Origin: Limiplasma sp034927815
GTDB taxonomy: Bacteria > Bacillota > Clostridia > Christensenellales > Aristaeellaceae
Direction: 5' to 3'
Assembly (NCBI GenBank): GCA_034927815.1
Contig: JAYFPK010000003.1
Coordinates: 1 to 64,000, forward strand
Length of the DNA: 64,000 bases
Every line of letters begins with the position of its first letter. Position 1 is the stretch's first letter. The notes under the pieces were generated by a model. It searched no databases, was not told the DNA's origin, and was given only the letters and a program-made list of their open reading frames with translations. A program made the translations under genes and the position numbers. Below, piece after piece: positions 29,614-38,609 of this stretch.

Positions 29614-30601
29614 CCTGTCCCGTCCTTTCCGTCCAATCGTAGTCCGGCATGTACGCCCGCCACCGGTCCCGGGCAAAGTTCAAATCGTCCTTGCGCCTGC
29701 GCACCGGCGTGATGTACAGCTTTTGCAAGGCGAGCCGCCGCTCCTCCATGGAGGCCTTCAGGTCCTCAAAGCTCCGGTATCCGTAAACCGCCAACTGCAA
29801 GGTGCAATCATCCGAGGCCAGCTTCACCAGCTGGTTGTGCAACCTTTTCTTCCAACCCTCCAGGTCCGCCGCTTTGTGGAGGGTCCACAGCAGCAGCCAC
29901 TCCATTTCCATGGGGCTTTGGAGGCATGCGTAGGTCCCGTCCGTAGCCACCAGCGCCACGCAGGGCTCCTTGAGGCGCACCCGCCGCCCGCTGAGGAAGA
30001 ACTCCCCCTCCCCGCTAAGCAGGTTGGCAAGAGGAACGTCCCGGTAGAGGCTCTCCATGGCGTCTCCCCGGAGGTTGGTATGGTCCGCCGTAAGCTGGTG
30101 CAGGCCCCGGGGATCCAAAACGTATCCCCGGCTGTCTCCGGCCCATACAAACAGGCAGTCCAGGCCCCGGGGGGTGTTTTCCATCAACAGCAGGCACAGG
30201 GTGGTGGGCAAGGCCCGCTGCATCTTTCCCACGATGCGGATCCGGCGCTGGGCGCTGTGCTCCGCCTCAAAGCGCCGGAGCCTGTCCGAAAAATGCCCCG
30301 CCAGGGTTTTGCACAGCGCCCGTCCCGCCTCCTGGGTTTCGGGAAGGGGAAACAGGCTGCCCAACCGCCGCTCCGCCTCCTGAACCGCCAGGCGCGCGGC
30401 CAAGAAAGCGCCGGTGCGCTCCCCCAATCTGGCATAGCGCTTGGAGCCCAGCCCGCCGCAGCCGTCCGCCACGCACAGGTAGCCTCCTTGTCCGTTGGTC
30501 TGTAAGGCAAAGCTGTCTTCCCCAGCCCCGGGAACCACCTCGTAGCTCACGCAAATGGATTCTCCGGAAGCGAAGCCCTCGTTCGCCGGCAAGCCTACCA
30601 C
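29591..30601 (-). CDS. PP2C-family protein phosphatase
   Basis: About 336 residues. PPM/PP2C metal-binding motifs: GEDSFAL (motif 1), VADGCGGLGSKRYA (motif 2, Asp-Gly), VWAGDSRGYVLD (motif 8 region), VATDGTY and SDDCTLQLA (final Asp). The C-terminal 70 residues are basic and extra to the domain. I prefer GTG 30601, preceded by GAGGGGGA, because in-frame sequence upstream overlaps the end of the VWA gene and has no similarity. It should reverse phosphorylation by the adjacent kinase. Confidence 0.85.
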   Translation of the reverse strand: MVGLPANEGFASGESICVSYEVVPGAGEDSFALQTNGQGGYLCVADGCGGLGSKRYARLGERTGAFLAARLAVQEAERRLGSLFPLPETQEAGRALCKTLAGHFSDRLRRFEAEHSAQRRIRIVGKMQRALPTTLCLLLMENTPRGLDCLFVWAGDSRGYVLDPRGLHQLTADHTNLRGDAMESLYRDVPLANLLSGEGEFFLSGRRVRLKEPCVALVATDGTYACLQSPMEMEWLLLWTLHKAADLEGWKKRLHNQLVKLASDDCTLQLAVYGYRSFEDLKASMEERRLALQKLYITPVRRRKDDLNFARDRWRAYMPDYDWTERTGQGEPDWRV

Positions 30602-30620
30602 GGCGGCGTCCCCCTCAGCG

Positions 30621-31301
30621 TCAAATGGTGTTGCAAACCGCGTCCAGGATCTGCTGGTACTCCACCTCCAGAAGCCCCTCGCTGACGGTCTGCACGTGGA
30701 TGACCTGGGCCCATTCCTGGGAAATCCGGCTCCAGTGGGGGGCATCCGGCGCGAAGAGCAACAGGCGCTTGGCGTTCTCATCCATGCCGCCTCCCAGCTG
30801 CTCATCCTCCCACCACAGGCTCAGCTCGTCAAAATCCCGGGCCATGCCCTGGGGATACCAGGGGGCGATGCGGCTGTGCCCCAGCTCATGGGTGGGGGCG
30901 TCGGACCACATCACAATGATGTGCCGCTTTTTGACCCCCTCCCGGGTCCAATCGCTGCGGATGGCATAAGCCAAAGCCTCCAGCCCGTCCTCGGGAATAT
31001 CCCCGCCTCCCTTGGCGGCGATGCCGTTCACGCATTCATAGAATTGATCGGCCTGGTCGGGAAGCAGAAAAAAATCGCTGCTGAGCATGGCCTCTTCCCC
31101 ATCGGCCACATAATCCCGGAAGGCGATCACCCGCACCCGCATTTGGCTGATGACCTTGTTCTTCTTGGTCATCGCCGCGGTGATATCCTCATACAGGCTC
31201 AGGGCGTTCTGCTTCACCATGTCAATCACATGGCGCATGCTGCCCGTGGCGTCAATGCAGAAAACCATGTCCACATTATAGGTCAGGCGGTATTTTTCCA
31301 T
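30621..31301 (-). CDS. VWA-domain protein, TerY-like
   Basis: A 226-residue single von Willebrand A domain. The MIDAS begins VFCIDATGSMRHVIDM (DxTGS variant); MRVRVIAFRDYVADG and NGIAAKGGGDIPEDGLEAL are the hallmarks of the TerY/VWA subgroup associated with phosphatase-kinase triads. No signal peptide. GGGAGGA precedes ATG 31301. First gene of the triad; 19 bp before the phosphatase. It probably acts as the protein-binding adaptor or substrate of the pair. Confidence 0.87.
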   Translation of the reverse strand: MEKYRLTYNVDMVFCIDATGSMRHVIDMVKQNALSLYEDITAAMTKKNKVISQMRVRVIAFRDYVADGEEAMLSSDFFLLPDQADQFYECVNGIAAKGGGDIPEDGLEALAYAIRSDWTREGVKKRHIIVMWSDAPTHELGHSRIAPWYPQGMARDFDELSLWWEDEQLGGGMDENAKRLLLFAPDAPHWSRISQEWAQVIHVQTVSEGLLEVEYQQILDAVCNTI

Positions 31302-31782
31302 GAAAACGCATCCTCCCATCCTTCGGCAAAGCCCCGGGCATATCCTGAAACAATCCGCTGGAAAACCTTTCCATGCTTACGATACAACATTCCGCAGCCT
31401 GCGTCAACTGCCAGAAGGGGTTGGGGCAGGACAGCGCCATTTCAAAAAGAGAAAGGGAAGGAGGATGCTCCCCCTCTTTGGTCCCTGCGCCAGGGTGATG
31501 CCGCGCCGCCTTGCTCATCGGGCGGAAGGCTTCATGGCCTGGGGGCAGGTTCTAAAGCAAGCCCACCGTCATTTCCAAGCCGCAGCAGCGCTCTTTAAGC
31601 GTTCTTCTCCCCAAAGGCAAATCGAACTCAAATGCCCTCTCCCCAGGCCAAAACCCCTCCCCCCTTCCGAGGGCGGCCTCGGCTTTTCCCGGGAAATGGG
31701 AAAAGCATCCTTTAAAGAAGGAAACAGGACCCTTCTCCTCGAAAAGTGGAACAGGACTACCCCATGGAAAGGAACCGTACGC
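31302..31782. other. Divergent intergenic region
   Basis: 480 bp between the VWA gene (minus) and the next plus-strand gene. No coding support. An inverted repeat CTTTTCCC/GGGAAAAG lies near 31683-31706. The two divergent promoters must be here, but I cannot assign them with confidence. Confidence 0.4.
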
Positions 31783-32952
31783 ATGAAGTTCCAACGTTTT
31801 CTGGGTGGATTGCTTTTGTGCCTGGGCGTGATATGCGTGCTTCTCGCCCTGATGGCCATGCTGCTGCTCATGATTGACAATGACCAGACCCGCCTGATCC
31901 TGGCCTCCCTTGAAATCCCCAGCAGAAGCGTGGTGGCCAACGGGCTCAACCAGGCCATGCTTCTTCTCCTGCGCCATCACTATTCCATGCTGGGAGCGGG
32001 GGCGGTGTTGATCCTGCTGGGCGTTGCGTTGCTCTATTACGCCCGCAGCAGCCGGGCGCAAGCCTACTATGAGGGCCCTCCCGCCGGGGCACGGAGCGCC
32101 TACGCCGTTGTGGACGGCAAGGAGTCCATCCTTCCTTCCTCCAACGCCCGGTGGCGCAAGCCCGCCTATCAGCCCATTTTGCCCTCCAAGCCCTCCGATT
32201 TTTCCAATAGAAACCCCAGCGCCTCCCCCGCTGTCCCCTCTCCGGAGCCTTCCCTTGACGTAGCCGGCCCGGAACGGCAAACCCCCAACCCTTACCGTGC
32301 CTATGGGCAGAAGCGTGCTTCGTCCCACAGCACGGAAGCGCCCCTCTCCCCCTCCCGGGATCCCTCTCCCTTTCAACCCCCGGAAAAGCCTTTTTCCTGG
32401 CTGGATTCCCTTTCCGACGCCCCCTCCCGGGACGCGCCGCCGCCGGAGCGTCCGCCCCTATCCGCCCTTATGGAAAGTCCGTCGGCCGCCGCTGAAAGCC
32501 AGGGCTTTGCAGAGCCTTCTTATCAAAGCGCCAGGCACGCTCCTGCCAAAGAGCCCCTACCGGAGCCCTTGGATGAATCCCGGGAGGAGCTTCCCGGAAC
32601 CGGGCTGAAGCCCCTTGCCGCTTCCATGCCCCCCCTTGCCCAGGAAGCCCCTGAAGATACCCTGGTTTTCAAGGCTCCTTCCCAGCCCTCTCCTGATGTT
32701 CCCGCCGCTCTCCCTCTGGAGGAGGCCCCGGGGTTCAACCGGGCGGCTCCCAAGGTTCCCTTGGGGCTTGCTCCCCTGGGGGATTCCCCCGCGGCCGCCC
32801 CAAGGCCGGCTTCTCCCACCATCGTGGTCACGGGGCGGCGAACGCAAAAAGCCCCGCCCCAGGTCCAACCTCCGGTTTCCGGGGACGCGGGCACGGGCCC
32901 CCAGTACCTCTCCCCCCGGATCCGTTCCACCATGAAGCGTAACTCCCCCTAA
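31783..32952 (+). CDS. Membrane protein with two helices and long Pro/Ser-rich tail
   Basis: About 389 residues. Two transmembrane helices at residues 5-28 (FLGGLLLCLGVICVLLALMA) and 65-85 (MLGAGAVLILLGVALLYYA), then some 300 residues of Pro-, Ser- and Ala-rich low-complexity sequence. No enzymatic motif. The tail is most likely cytoplasmic or wall-spanning and disordered. ATG 31783 with AAAGGAA upstream is chosen; the open frame upstream to 31300 lacks protein-like composition. A 29-bp repeat begins 12 bp after the stop. Confidence 0.6.
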   Translation: MKFQRFLGGLLLCLGVICVLLALMAMLLLMIDNDQTRLILASLEIPSRSVVANGLNQAMLLLLRHHYSMLGAGAVLILLGVALLYYARSSRAQAYYEGPPAGARSAYAVVDGKESILPSSNARWRKPAYQPILPSKPSDFSNRNPSASPAVPSPEPSLDVAGPERQTPNPYRAYGQKRASSHSTEAPLSPSRDPSPFQPPEKPFSWLDSLSDAPSRDAPPPERPPLSALMESPSAAAESQGFAEPSYQSARHAPAKEPLPEPLDESREELPGTGLKPLAASMPPLAQEAPEDTLVFKAPSQPSPDVPAALPLEEAPGFNRAAPKVPLGLAPLGDSPAAAPRPASPTIVVTGRRTQKAPPQVQPPVSGDAGTGPQYLSPRIRSTMKRNSP

Positions 32953-32963
32953 GCCCCGGAACA

Positions 32964-32992
32964 ACGCCGGAGCGCAGGATTTCGTCTAAATG
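32964..32992 (+). repeat. Left copy of 29-bp direct repeat
   Basis: Begins ACGCCGGAGCGCAGGATTTC and continues CGTCTAAATG-like to 32992. It is identical over 29 bp to 36424-36452. The two copies bracket exactly one gene. Confidence 0.9.
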
Positions 32993-33123
32993 TGAAAAAG
33001 GGAAGGTCTCCTCCCTATGGTAAAGTCAGTAATTTCTATGTTATAAGCGCGAGGGTATGCTTTTTCTGTAACATGTGGCTGTATAGCGCTTCGCAAAGTC
33101 AGATCATGATGAGGAGGTTCCGC

Positions 33124-36100
33124 ATGAAAAAAACAATCCTCCTTCTTTGTTGCATTCTATTCTGCTTTGCATCAATTGCTTATGGTGAAAGCACAGCACA
33201 GGCGCTCCAGTCCCGGAACGATGAAATTGAGCGTGCGGTATCCTTAGGCATTGCGGAAGAGAAAGATGATAACCCCGCCGTTACCTATGCCGAGTTCTTT
33301 GCCATGCTGGACCGTGTGGTGGAATTAACCGGCACGGATAAAGGCTCTGAATGGCAAGCGCAATGGTCCCAAGCCCGCGCGTCCAACGCGGAGATGACGC
33401 GTTTTGAGGGGATGATGGCCGTCTTGAAATGCGGCGTGGCATTAGGCGGTGATTATGCGGCATTTAACGCCGATTGGGGGCCGCTCAATGAGAAAATCGG
33501 CGAAAAGGTGTGGGACGAAATCGGGAGGATCCCAGAACCCTTCCGCCTCATCCCCAACGAGTATCCCTTTCAGGGCGGTGGCTTTGAAAATGACCGGTAT
33601 ATCTATGAATGGGATGATTGTGGGGTAGCCTACCGCTATGCCTTTGGCAGAGCTTCTTTGAAAAGCGATCGGACACTTTTTGAATATGATGAAACGGAAA
33701 ACTCCATGTTGCCCGACAAACCGTTTGTATATCAGGATGCGATTTTGGCCGCCCTCCGGCTTTACGAATCCTCTGAGAAGCAAACTCATTTGATCCCTGT
33801 TTCCAATGAAATTTCCAATATTACCGCGCGGGTGGTCGTCAACGGAACCGTACATACCTTCACCGGCTACGAGAAGGGCGGCGATTACTACTTTACGCAG
33901 GCGGATATTGAAACCGCGCTTGGCGGCGCAAATTTCACGGGCGCAAAAACCCACGGCAAAGATGGCGTGGATTATTACGCGCTCCAGGATACCGCCGTAA
34001 ATGCCGGATATGATTTCACGCACGATGAGGTTCTCACTGCGGATTACATTTGGACGTATCCGCAAGAGGAGATGGCGGGCGCGGGGGATGATGAAATGGA
34101 CCGCGCGGCCGCCCTGGGCATTGTGCAGGGAAAAGAGGATACCGCCGCCGTGACTTATGCCGAATTCTTTTCCATGCTGGACCGCGTGGTGGAATTGGCC
34201 GACGCGGACAAGCTTTCAGCGTGGCAGGCGATGTTCCCTCAAGCCCGAAAATCAGACGAAGAGATGACGCGTTTTGAGGGCATGATGGCCGCCCTGAAAT
34301 GCGCGGTGGCCTTGGGCGACGATTATGCAGAATTCAACGCCGATTGGCTGCGGCTCAACAATATCATCGGTGAAAAGGTCTGGGATGAAATTGACAGGAT
34401 CCCGGAACCCTTTCGCCTCATCCCCAACGATTATCCCTTTGTGGGCGGCGGCTTTAAAAAGGATCAAACTGTCTATGATTGGGATGATTGCGGCGTGGCG
34501 TACCGCTATGCCTTTGGCAGGATTTCGTTGCTCAGCGGCAAAACGTTGTTTGACTATAATGAAGCGGAAAACTCCATGCTGCCGGACAAACCGCTGACCT
34601 ATCATGACGCGGCTTTGGCCGCCGTTCGCCTGCGCGAATCGGCGGCATTGGCAAGCAGCTTTATCCCCCTTTCGGATCCGCGCGCGGTCGCCTATGACAA
34701 ATCGATCATTACCGATGCGCTGCTGGAGAGGGCAACCGCCCTTCCGGCCTTATCCAAAGAGGACATACCAGTTTTCAAGGGGCTTATCTTTGGCGGCAAC
34801 TATGAAACCACCAGTATGCCCGTATCGGGTGCGGAACTGCGCACGGTTGCCAACTGGGGCTTTCACAGCGCGCGCGTGATGCTGACGTTCCAAACTTTGT
34901 TCGACATGGATGTACAGTCCGTGGTAGAAGTCAAATTGAAACAGTTGGACAAACTGGTGGCCGCGGCCATAAGCAATAACCTGCATTTGAACATCGTTAC
35001 CTTCAGTATGCCGGGACGATGGGTGACCACGGACAGCAGCAGCTTCACAAGTGTCGGGGAGTTTGATCTGTTCATCAATTCCAAAAGGCAGGAGGAGGCA
35101 AACGCGATCTGGGCGTTGCTGGCGCAAAGATACCAGGATATTCCCAGCGCGGTTTTGTCCTTTAGCCCCCTTTGGGAGGCGCAAAATCCCAGCCTGAGTA
35201 CGGGATTGCCCTGCGAACCTTATACCGCCGCGGACGTTGCCGGCGTGTACGATCAGCTCATTGGAACGATCCGGCAATACGACCCCGACCGAATGATCCT
35301 CTATGAGCCCACGCCCGCCAATGGAGCCCAGGAGATCATCCGGGATTCCAAAGTGATCCAGAGCATGCTCGAAAACAAGTACCCGGATGTTCTGATGATG
35401 CTGAATTTCTGTGACGGTCCCTTCGTATATGCTTGTATGACGGCCCAGGAGGGCGAGCATATCGACAACAACAACCACTCCATGTTCATACCCGATTATC
35501 CTGTAAAAATCTACGCGGCGCAAAGACATATCCGCAAAGGGAAGCCGCTGGAGATGACCGGGGAGCTGGCCGCGGGTACGCAAATCGACATCTATTTGCG
35601 GGAAGTGAAGGGCAAGGGTACGTTTGAAATCTTGGCGGACGGGAAAAAGCTGTACAGCGAGCGTCTGTCTTCCAAGCAGTACGAGGTTGGGTACCCGCTT
35701 TCGGGGTATTATCCTTTCGCAAAAAGCGACAAACAAATAACGGTTTTGCTGGAATCGGACGCCGACAAGCTGGAAATCCGTTATAGCGGGAGCTGGTTTG
35801 ACTGGTGCGGCATCAACGTTACGCTGCCCGAAAAGTACGCAGTGGAGCGTTGGTGGTTCCCCACGGATTATGACGCGATGCTGGAAGGCACGCAGCATCA
35901 GAATCCGTATTTGAAAAAAACCTCCACAGTGATGCTCTCGCCCAACAGCGAGGACGCGGGCCGGAAGATAACCATCGACCCTGAAGTGACCTATACATCC
36001 GAGGCGGTATGGGAACAATCCACCAAGGAAACCATCGATGCCTGGGCGAAGGAAATCGCGGATTTTGCGCCCAACGCGGTTGTGCGTTTCGAGAACGCCA

Positions 36101-36306
36101 ATTTCGGCGGATGCACGCAGCAGGCAGCGCTCAGGTATTACGACGACCTGCTTTCGGCTCTGGATCAATACGGCTTTGGATGGCTCAGCAACGATTATAT
36201 TAATATCGTGAACAACGGAGGCGGTTATGTCGGCGCTACAATGGCGCCGTACGGCAATGGTTCCATCAACGTTGAGCTTTTGAAGCTTCTGCAAAAGTGG
36301 CAATAA
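33124..36306 (+). CDS. Large secreted SLH-like/GH5-like glycoside hydrolase
   Basis: A 1060-residue exported protein. Signal peptide 1-22 (MKKTILLLCCILFCFASIAY). Two long related repeats start near residues 32 and 322; each opens with an SLH-like segment (AVTYAEFFAMLDRVVEL) and contains IPEPFRLIPN.YPF and WDDCGVAYRYAFGR. Between them is a copper-amine-oxidase-N-like segment. Residues 540-780 look like a GH5-type TIM barrel, with a candidate acid Glu in SFSPLWEAQNPS; an inserted carbohydrate-binding-like domain follows, then the barrel end with RFENANFGG. Codon use is visibly more AT-rich than neighbours. It is enclosed by a 29-bp direct repeat, so probably acquired. Substrate unknown. Confidence 0.7.
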   Translation: MKKTILLLCCILFCFASIAYGESTAQALQSRNDEIERAVSLGIAEEKDDNPAVTYAEFFAMLDRVVELTGTDKGSEWQAQWSQARASNAEMTRFEGMMAVLKCGVALGGDYAAFNADWGPLNEKIGEKVWDEIGRIPEPFRLIPNEYPFQGGGFENDRYIYEWDDCGVAYRYAFGRASLKSDRTLFEYDETENSMLPDKPFVYQDAILAALRLYESSEKQTHLIPVSNEISNITARVVVNGTVHTFTGYEKGGDYYFTQADIETALGGANFTGAKTHGKDGVDYYALQDTAVNAGYDFTHDEVLTADYIWTYPQEEMAGAGDDEMDRAAALGIVQGKEDTAAVTYAEFFSMLDRVVELADADKLSAWQAMFPQARKSDEEMTRFEGMMAALKCAVALGDDYAEFNADWLRLNNIIGEKVWDEIDRIPEPFRLIPNDYPFVGGGFKKDQTVYDWDDCGVAYRYAFGRISLLSGKTLFDYNEAENSMLPDKPLTYHDAALAAVRLRESAALASSFIPLSDPRAVAYDKSIITDALLERATALPALSKEDIPVFKGLIFGGNYETTSMPVSGAELRTVANWGFHSARVMLTFQTLFDMDVQSVVEVKLKQLDKLVAAAISNNLHLNIVTFSMPGRWVTTDSSSFTSVGEFDLFINSKRQEEANAIWALLAQRYQDIPSAVLSFSPLWEAQNPSLSTGLPCEPYTAADVAGVYDQLIGTIRQYDPDRMILYEPTPANGAQEIIRDSKVIQSMLENKYPDVLMMLNFCDGPFVYACMTAQEGEHIDNNNHSMFIPDYPVKIYAAQRHIRKGKPLEMTGELAAGTQIDIYLREVKGKGTFEILADGKKLYSERLSSKQYEVGYPLSGYYPFAKSDKQITVLLESDADKLEIRYSGSWFDWCGINVTLPEKYAVERWWFPTDYDAMLEGTQHQNPYLKKTSTVMLSPNSEDAGRKITIDPEVTYTSEAVWEQSTKETIDAWAKEIADFAPNAVVRFENANFGGCTQQAALRYYDDLLSALDQYGFGWLSNDYINIVNNGGGYVGATMAPYGNGSINVELLKLLQKWQ

Positions 36307-36360
36307 ATCTGTTTAGCATATTCAACAATTTCGTGTACATACCGTGTAAGATTGTCAAAC

Positions 36361-36408
36361 ATATTGGACAGAGTGTTGAAGGCGCATGGGGATGCTCCTG
36401 TCCAATAT
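36361..36408. repeat. 11-bp inverted repeat near cassette right end
   Basis: ATATTGGACAG (36361-36371) and CTGTCCAATAT (36398-36408) are perfect complements separated by 26 nt. It lies 15 bp left of the right 29-bp repeat. No T run, so a recombination or protein-binding role is as likely as termination. Confidence 0.7.
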
Positions 36409-36423
36409 CTATTGTAGTCCTAC

Positions 36424-36452
36424 ACGCCGGAGCGCAGGATTTCGTCTAAATG
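36424..36452 (+). repeat. Right copy of 29-bp direct repeat
   Basis: Identical to 32964-32992 over 29 bp, then diverging (next base A here, T on the left). Located 90 bp before the transketolase start. Confidence 0.9.
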
Positions 36453-36541
36453 AATTGACAAAGCGGTTGGATCTTGATACCATTGAGGATGTTCTGCTAT
36501 CCCTGCTATTTGGAATGTTTTGCGAACGGAGGAACATGACC

Positions 36542-37351
36542 ATGGATGCTGCGACTCGAGCGCTGTGTACCCAACTTCGCCGGCACATCGTCAATATGAC
36601 GGCGGACGCGGCCAGCGGGCACCCGGGCGGCTCGCTTTCCATTGTGGAAACGCTGGTTGCCCTTTATTTTGATGTGATGAACATCGACCCTCAAAACCCC
36701 AAGATGGAAAACCGGGACCGCTTTGTGCTTTCCAAAGGGCACGCCACCCCGGGCCTGTATGCGGTACTGGGGGAACGCGGTTATTTCGATACCGTGGAGT
36801 TCAAGAACTTCCGCCAATACGGCAGTATCCTGCAAGGCCATCCCGACAGCAAGCGCTGCCCCGGCGTGGACGCCTCCACCGGCTCTTTGGGCCAGGGCAT
36901 CAGCATTGCCACGGGCATGGCTTTGGGAGCAAAAGCCGCGAAAAAGGACTTTCAGGTCTATACCATCATCGGAGACGGGGAATCCCAGGAAGGGCTTGTA
37001 TGGGAAGCGTGCATGGCCGCCGCCCATTACCGCCTGGATAACCTCACCGTGATTTTGGACAACAACGGCCTCCAGATCGATGGCAGCAACGACGAGGTGA
37101 TGAGCCTGGGCGATGTGAGCGCCAAGTTTGCCGCCTTTGGCCTGGATGTGGTGCAGGTGGAGGACGGCAACGATTATGACCAGGTGCTGGCCGCCCTCAA
37201 GCAGCCCCATAAGCCCGGCATTCCCAAGCTGATCCGCCTGCGCACCGTCAAGGGCAAGGGAGTCAGTTTCATGGAGAACGACGCCGGGTGGCATGGCAAA
37301 GGGCCCAACGAGGAACAGCGGCTTCGCGCCCTGCGGGAACTGGAGGGATAA
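36542..37351 (+). CDS. Transketolase, N-terminal (thiamine-PP) subunit
   Basis: A 269-residue subunit of a split transketolase of the pentose phosphate pathway. It carries the thiamine diphosphate domain: SGHPGGSLSIVETLVALYFD, FVLSKGHATPGLYA, STGSLGQGISIATGMALG, and the ThDP motif GDGESQEGLVWEA...NLTVILDNN. Start: ATG 36542 is nine bases from GGAGG; ATG 36536 is only three away. It is followed after 3 bp by the C-terminal subunit. Upstream lies the right repeat of the acquired cassette, so its original promoter region was probably disturbed or preserved within the 90-bp leader. Confidence 0.95.
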   Translation: MDAATRALCTQLRRHIVNMTADAASGHPGGSLSIVETLVALYFDVMNIDPQNPKMENRDRFVLSKGHATPGLYAVLGERGYFDTVEFKNFRQYGSILQGHPDSKRCPGVDASTGSLGQGISIATGMALGAKAAKKDFQVYTIIGDGESQEGLVWEACMAAAHYRLDNLTVILDNNGLQIDGSNDEVMSLGDVSAKFAAFGLDVVQVEDGNDYDQVLAALKQPHKPGIPKLIRLRTVKGKGVSFMENDAGWHGKGPNEEQRLRALRELEG

Positions 37352-37354
37352 GCA

Positions 37355-38275
37355 ATGAGTGAGAAGAAAGCAACCCGTGTAGCGTATGGGGAATACTTGG
37401 TGAAGCTGGGGCATACCCACCCGGAGCTGGTGGTGCTGGACGCCGATCTGGCCGGGGCCACCATGACCCATTTTTTTCAGAAGGAATTCCCGGACCGCTT
37501 CTTTGATTGTGGTATTGCGGAAGCCAACATGGTGGATATGGCCGCGGGCATGAGCACCATTGGCCTGCTGCCCTTTTGCAGCACCTTCGCGGTATTCGCC
37601 GGGCGCGCCTATGACCAGATCCGCAACGGGGTCTGTTACCCCAAGCTGAACGTGAAATTCGCCTTCAGCCATGCGGGCATCACCTTGGGCGAGGACGGCG
37701 GCAGCCACCAGGCCATTGAGGATATCGCCATCATGCGCGCCTTGCCCAACATGACGATTATGGTGCCCTGCGACGCCAATGAAACCGAGCGCTGCATGGA
37801 CGCCGCCCTGGCCATCAACGGCCCGGTCTACATCCGCCTGGCGCGCCTCCCCTCCACCATCTTTGAGATGGATATGCCCTTTACCTTGGGCAAGATCAAC
37901 GTGCTGCGGGAGGGCGCCGACGCGGCTTTGCTGTGCTGCGGCGTGATGGTGGAAGAAAGCATGAAGGCAGCGGAGCTGCTGGCCGCCCAGGGCATGAATG
38001 TGGCGGTTGTGAATTCCCATACCCTCAAGCCCTTTGACGAGGAAGGCGTGCAAGCCCTGGCCAAGAAGGTGGGCCGTATCTTCACCGTGGAAGAGCATAG
38101 CATCATCGGCGGCCTGGGGGACGCCACCGCCGCCGCGCTGGTGAACCTGGACGGCGTCAAGCTCACCAAGCTGGGCGTGCGGGACGTATTCGGCCAAAGC
38201 GGCAAGCCCGCCCATCTGCTCAAGGGCTACAAGCTGGATGCCGAAAGCATCGCGGACGCGGTGATGGGAAAGTAA
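37355..38275 (+). CDS. Transketolase, C-terminal (pyrimidine-binding) subunit
   Basis: A 306-residue partner of the preceding gene. Pyrimidine-binding domain with DADLAGATMTHFFQKEFPDR and FDCGIAEANMVDMAAGMSTI, the Glu of which activates ThDP; then the C-terminal domain (EEHSIIGGLGDATAAAL). The split form is common in Clostridia and archaea. The short gap to the first subunit implies translational coupling and equimolar assembly. A 15-bp terminator follows. Confidence 0.95.
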   Translation: MSEKKATRVAYGEYLVKLGHTHPELVVLDADLAGATMTHFFQKEFPDRFFDCGIAEANMVDMAAGMSTIGLLPFCSTFAVFAGRAYDQIRNGVCYPKLNVKFAFSHAGITLGEDGGSHQAIEDIAIMRALPNMTIMVPCDANETERCMDAALAINGPVYIRLARLPSTIFEMDMPFTLGKINVLREGADAALLCCGVMVEESMKAAELLAAQGMNVAVVNSHTLKPFDEEGVQALAKKVGRIFTVEEHSIIGGLGDATAAALVNLDGVKLTKLGVRDVFGQSGKPAHLLKGYKLDAESIADAVMGK

Positions 38276-38292
38276 ACAGCGCCATAGGAATC

Positions 38293-38329
38293 AAAGCGCC
38301 CGCGCATCAAACCAATGCGCGGGCGCTTT
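38293..38329 (+). terminator. Intrinsic terminator after transketolase
   Basis: AAAGCGCCCGCGCAT (38293-38307) pairs perfectly with 38315-38329 over 15 bp, ending in TTT. Confidence 0.8.
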
Positions 38330-38339
38330 GTGCTGTCCG

Positions 38340-38600
38340 GGAGAGCCGTTGTTGTGGCAAACCCCGGAGTCATGACCACGGGCTGAGTCGGTGGCTTGAG
38401 TAAGCCCTAGAAGGGCCTAGTACTAGCGAAGCGTCTTAAGACGCATCGAAATCCTGTCAACCGCTTACTCCTGCCCCACTATCCATAAATGGACGGAGTT
38501 CCTAGCTGGTGTTATCCCCTAGGGCCTCCTCATAAACCGGGAGAGTTTTGGCCAAAGCTTACGCTTTTCCTCCCCCGGCTTAGCCGGGGGTTTACTCTAC
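38340..38600 (+). other. Structured non-coding stretch, possible IS200/IS605 right-end or omega-RNA relic
   Basis: No open frame of note. It begins like the 3' part of many tnpB genes (TGTGGCAAACCCCGGAGTCA, then a GGCTTGAGTAAGCC hairpin), contains the palindrome GCGTCTTAAGACGC (38431-38444), a TCCATAAATGGA hairpin, and ends with CCCCCGGC-TTA-GCCGGGGG (38572-38590), the type of hairpin found at IS200/IS605 ends. No tnpA or tnpB is present. The identification is from memory of such elements and is tentative. Confidence 0.4.
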
Positions 38601-38609
38601 TCAACAGAG

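Noticed and set aside
36386..36541. N-terminal extension of the transketolase subunit up to 36386
   Set aside because: The frame is open through the right 29-bp repeat, but transketolase N-termini begin at the MDAATRAL position and the GGAGG site marks ATG 36542.
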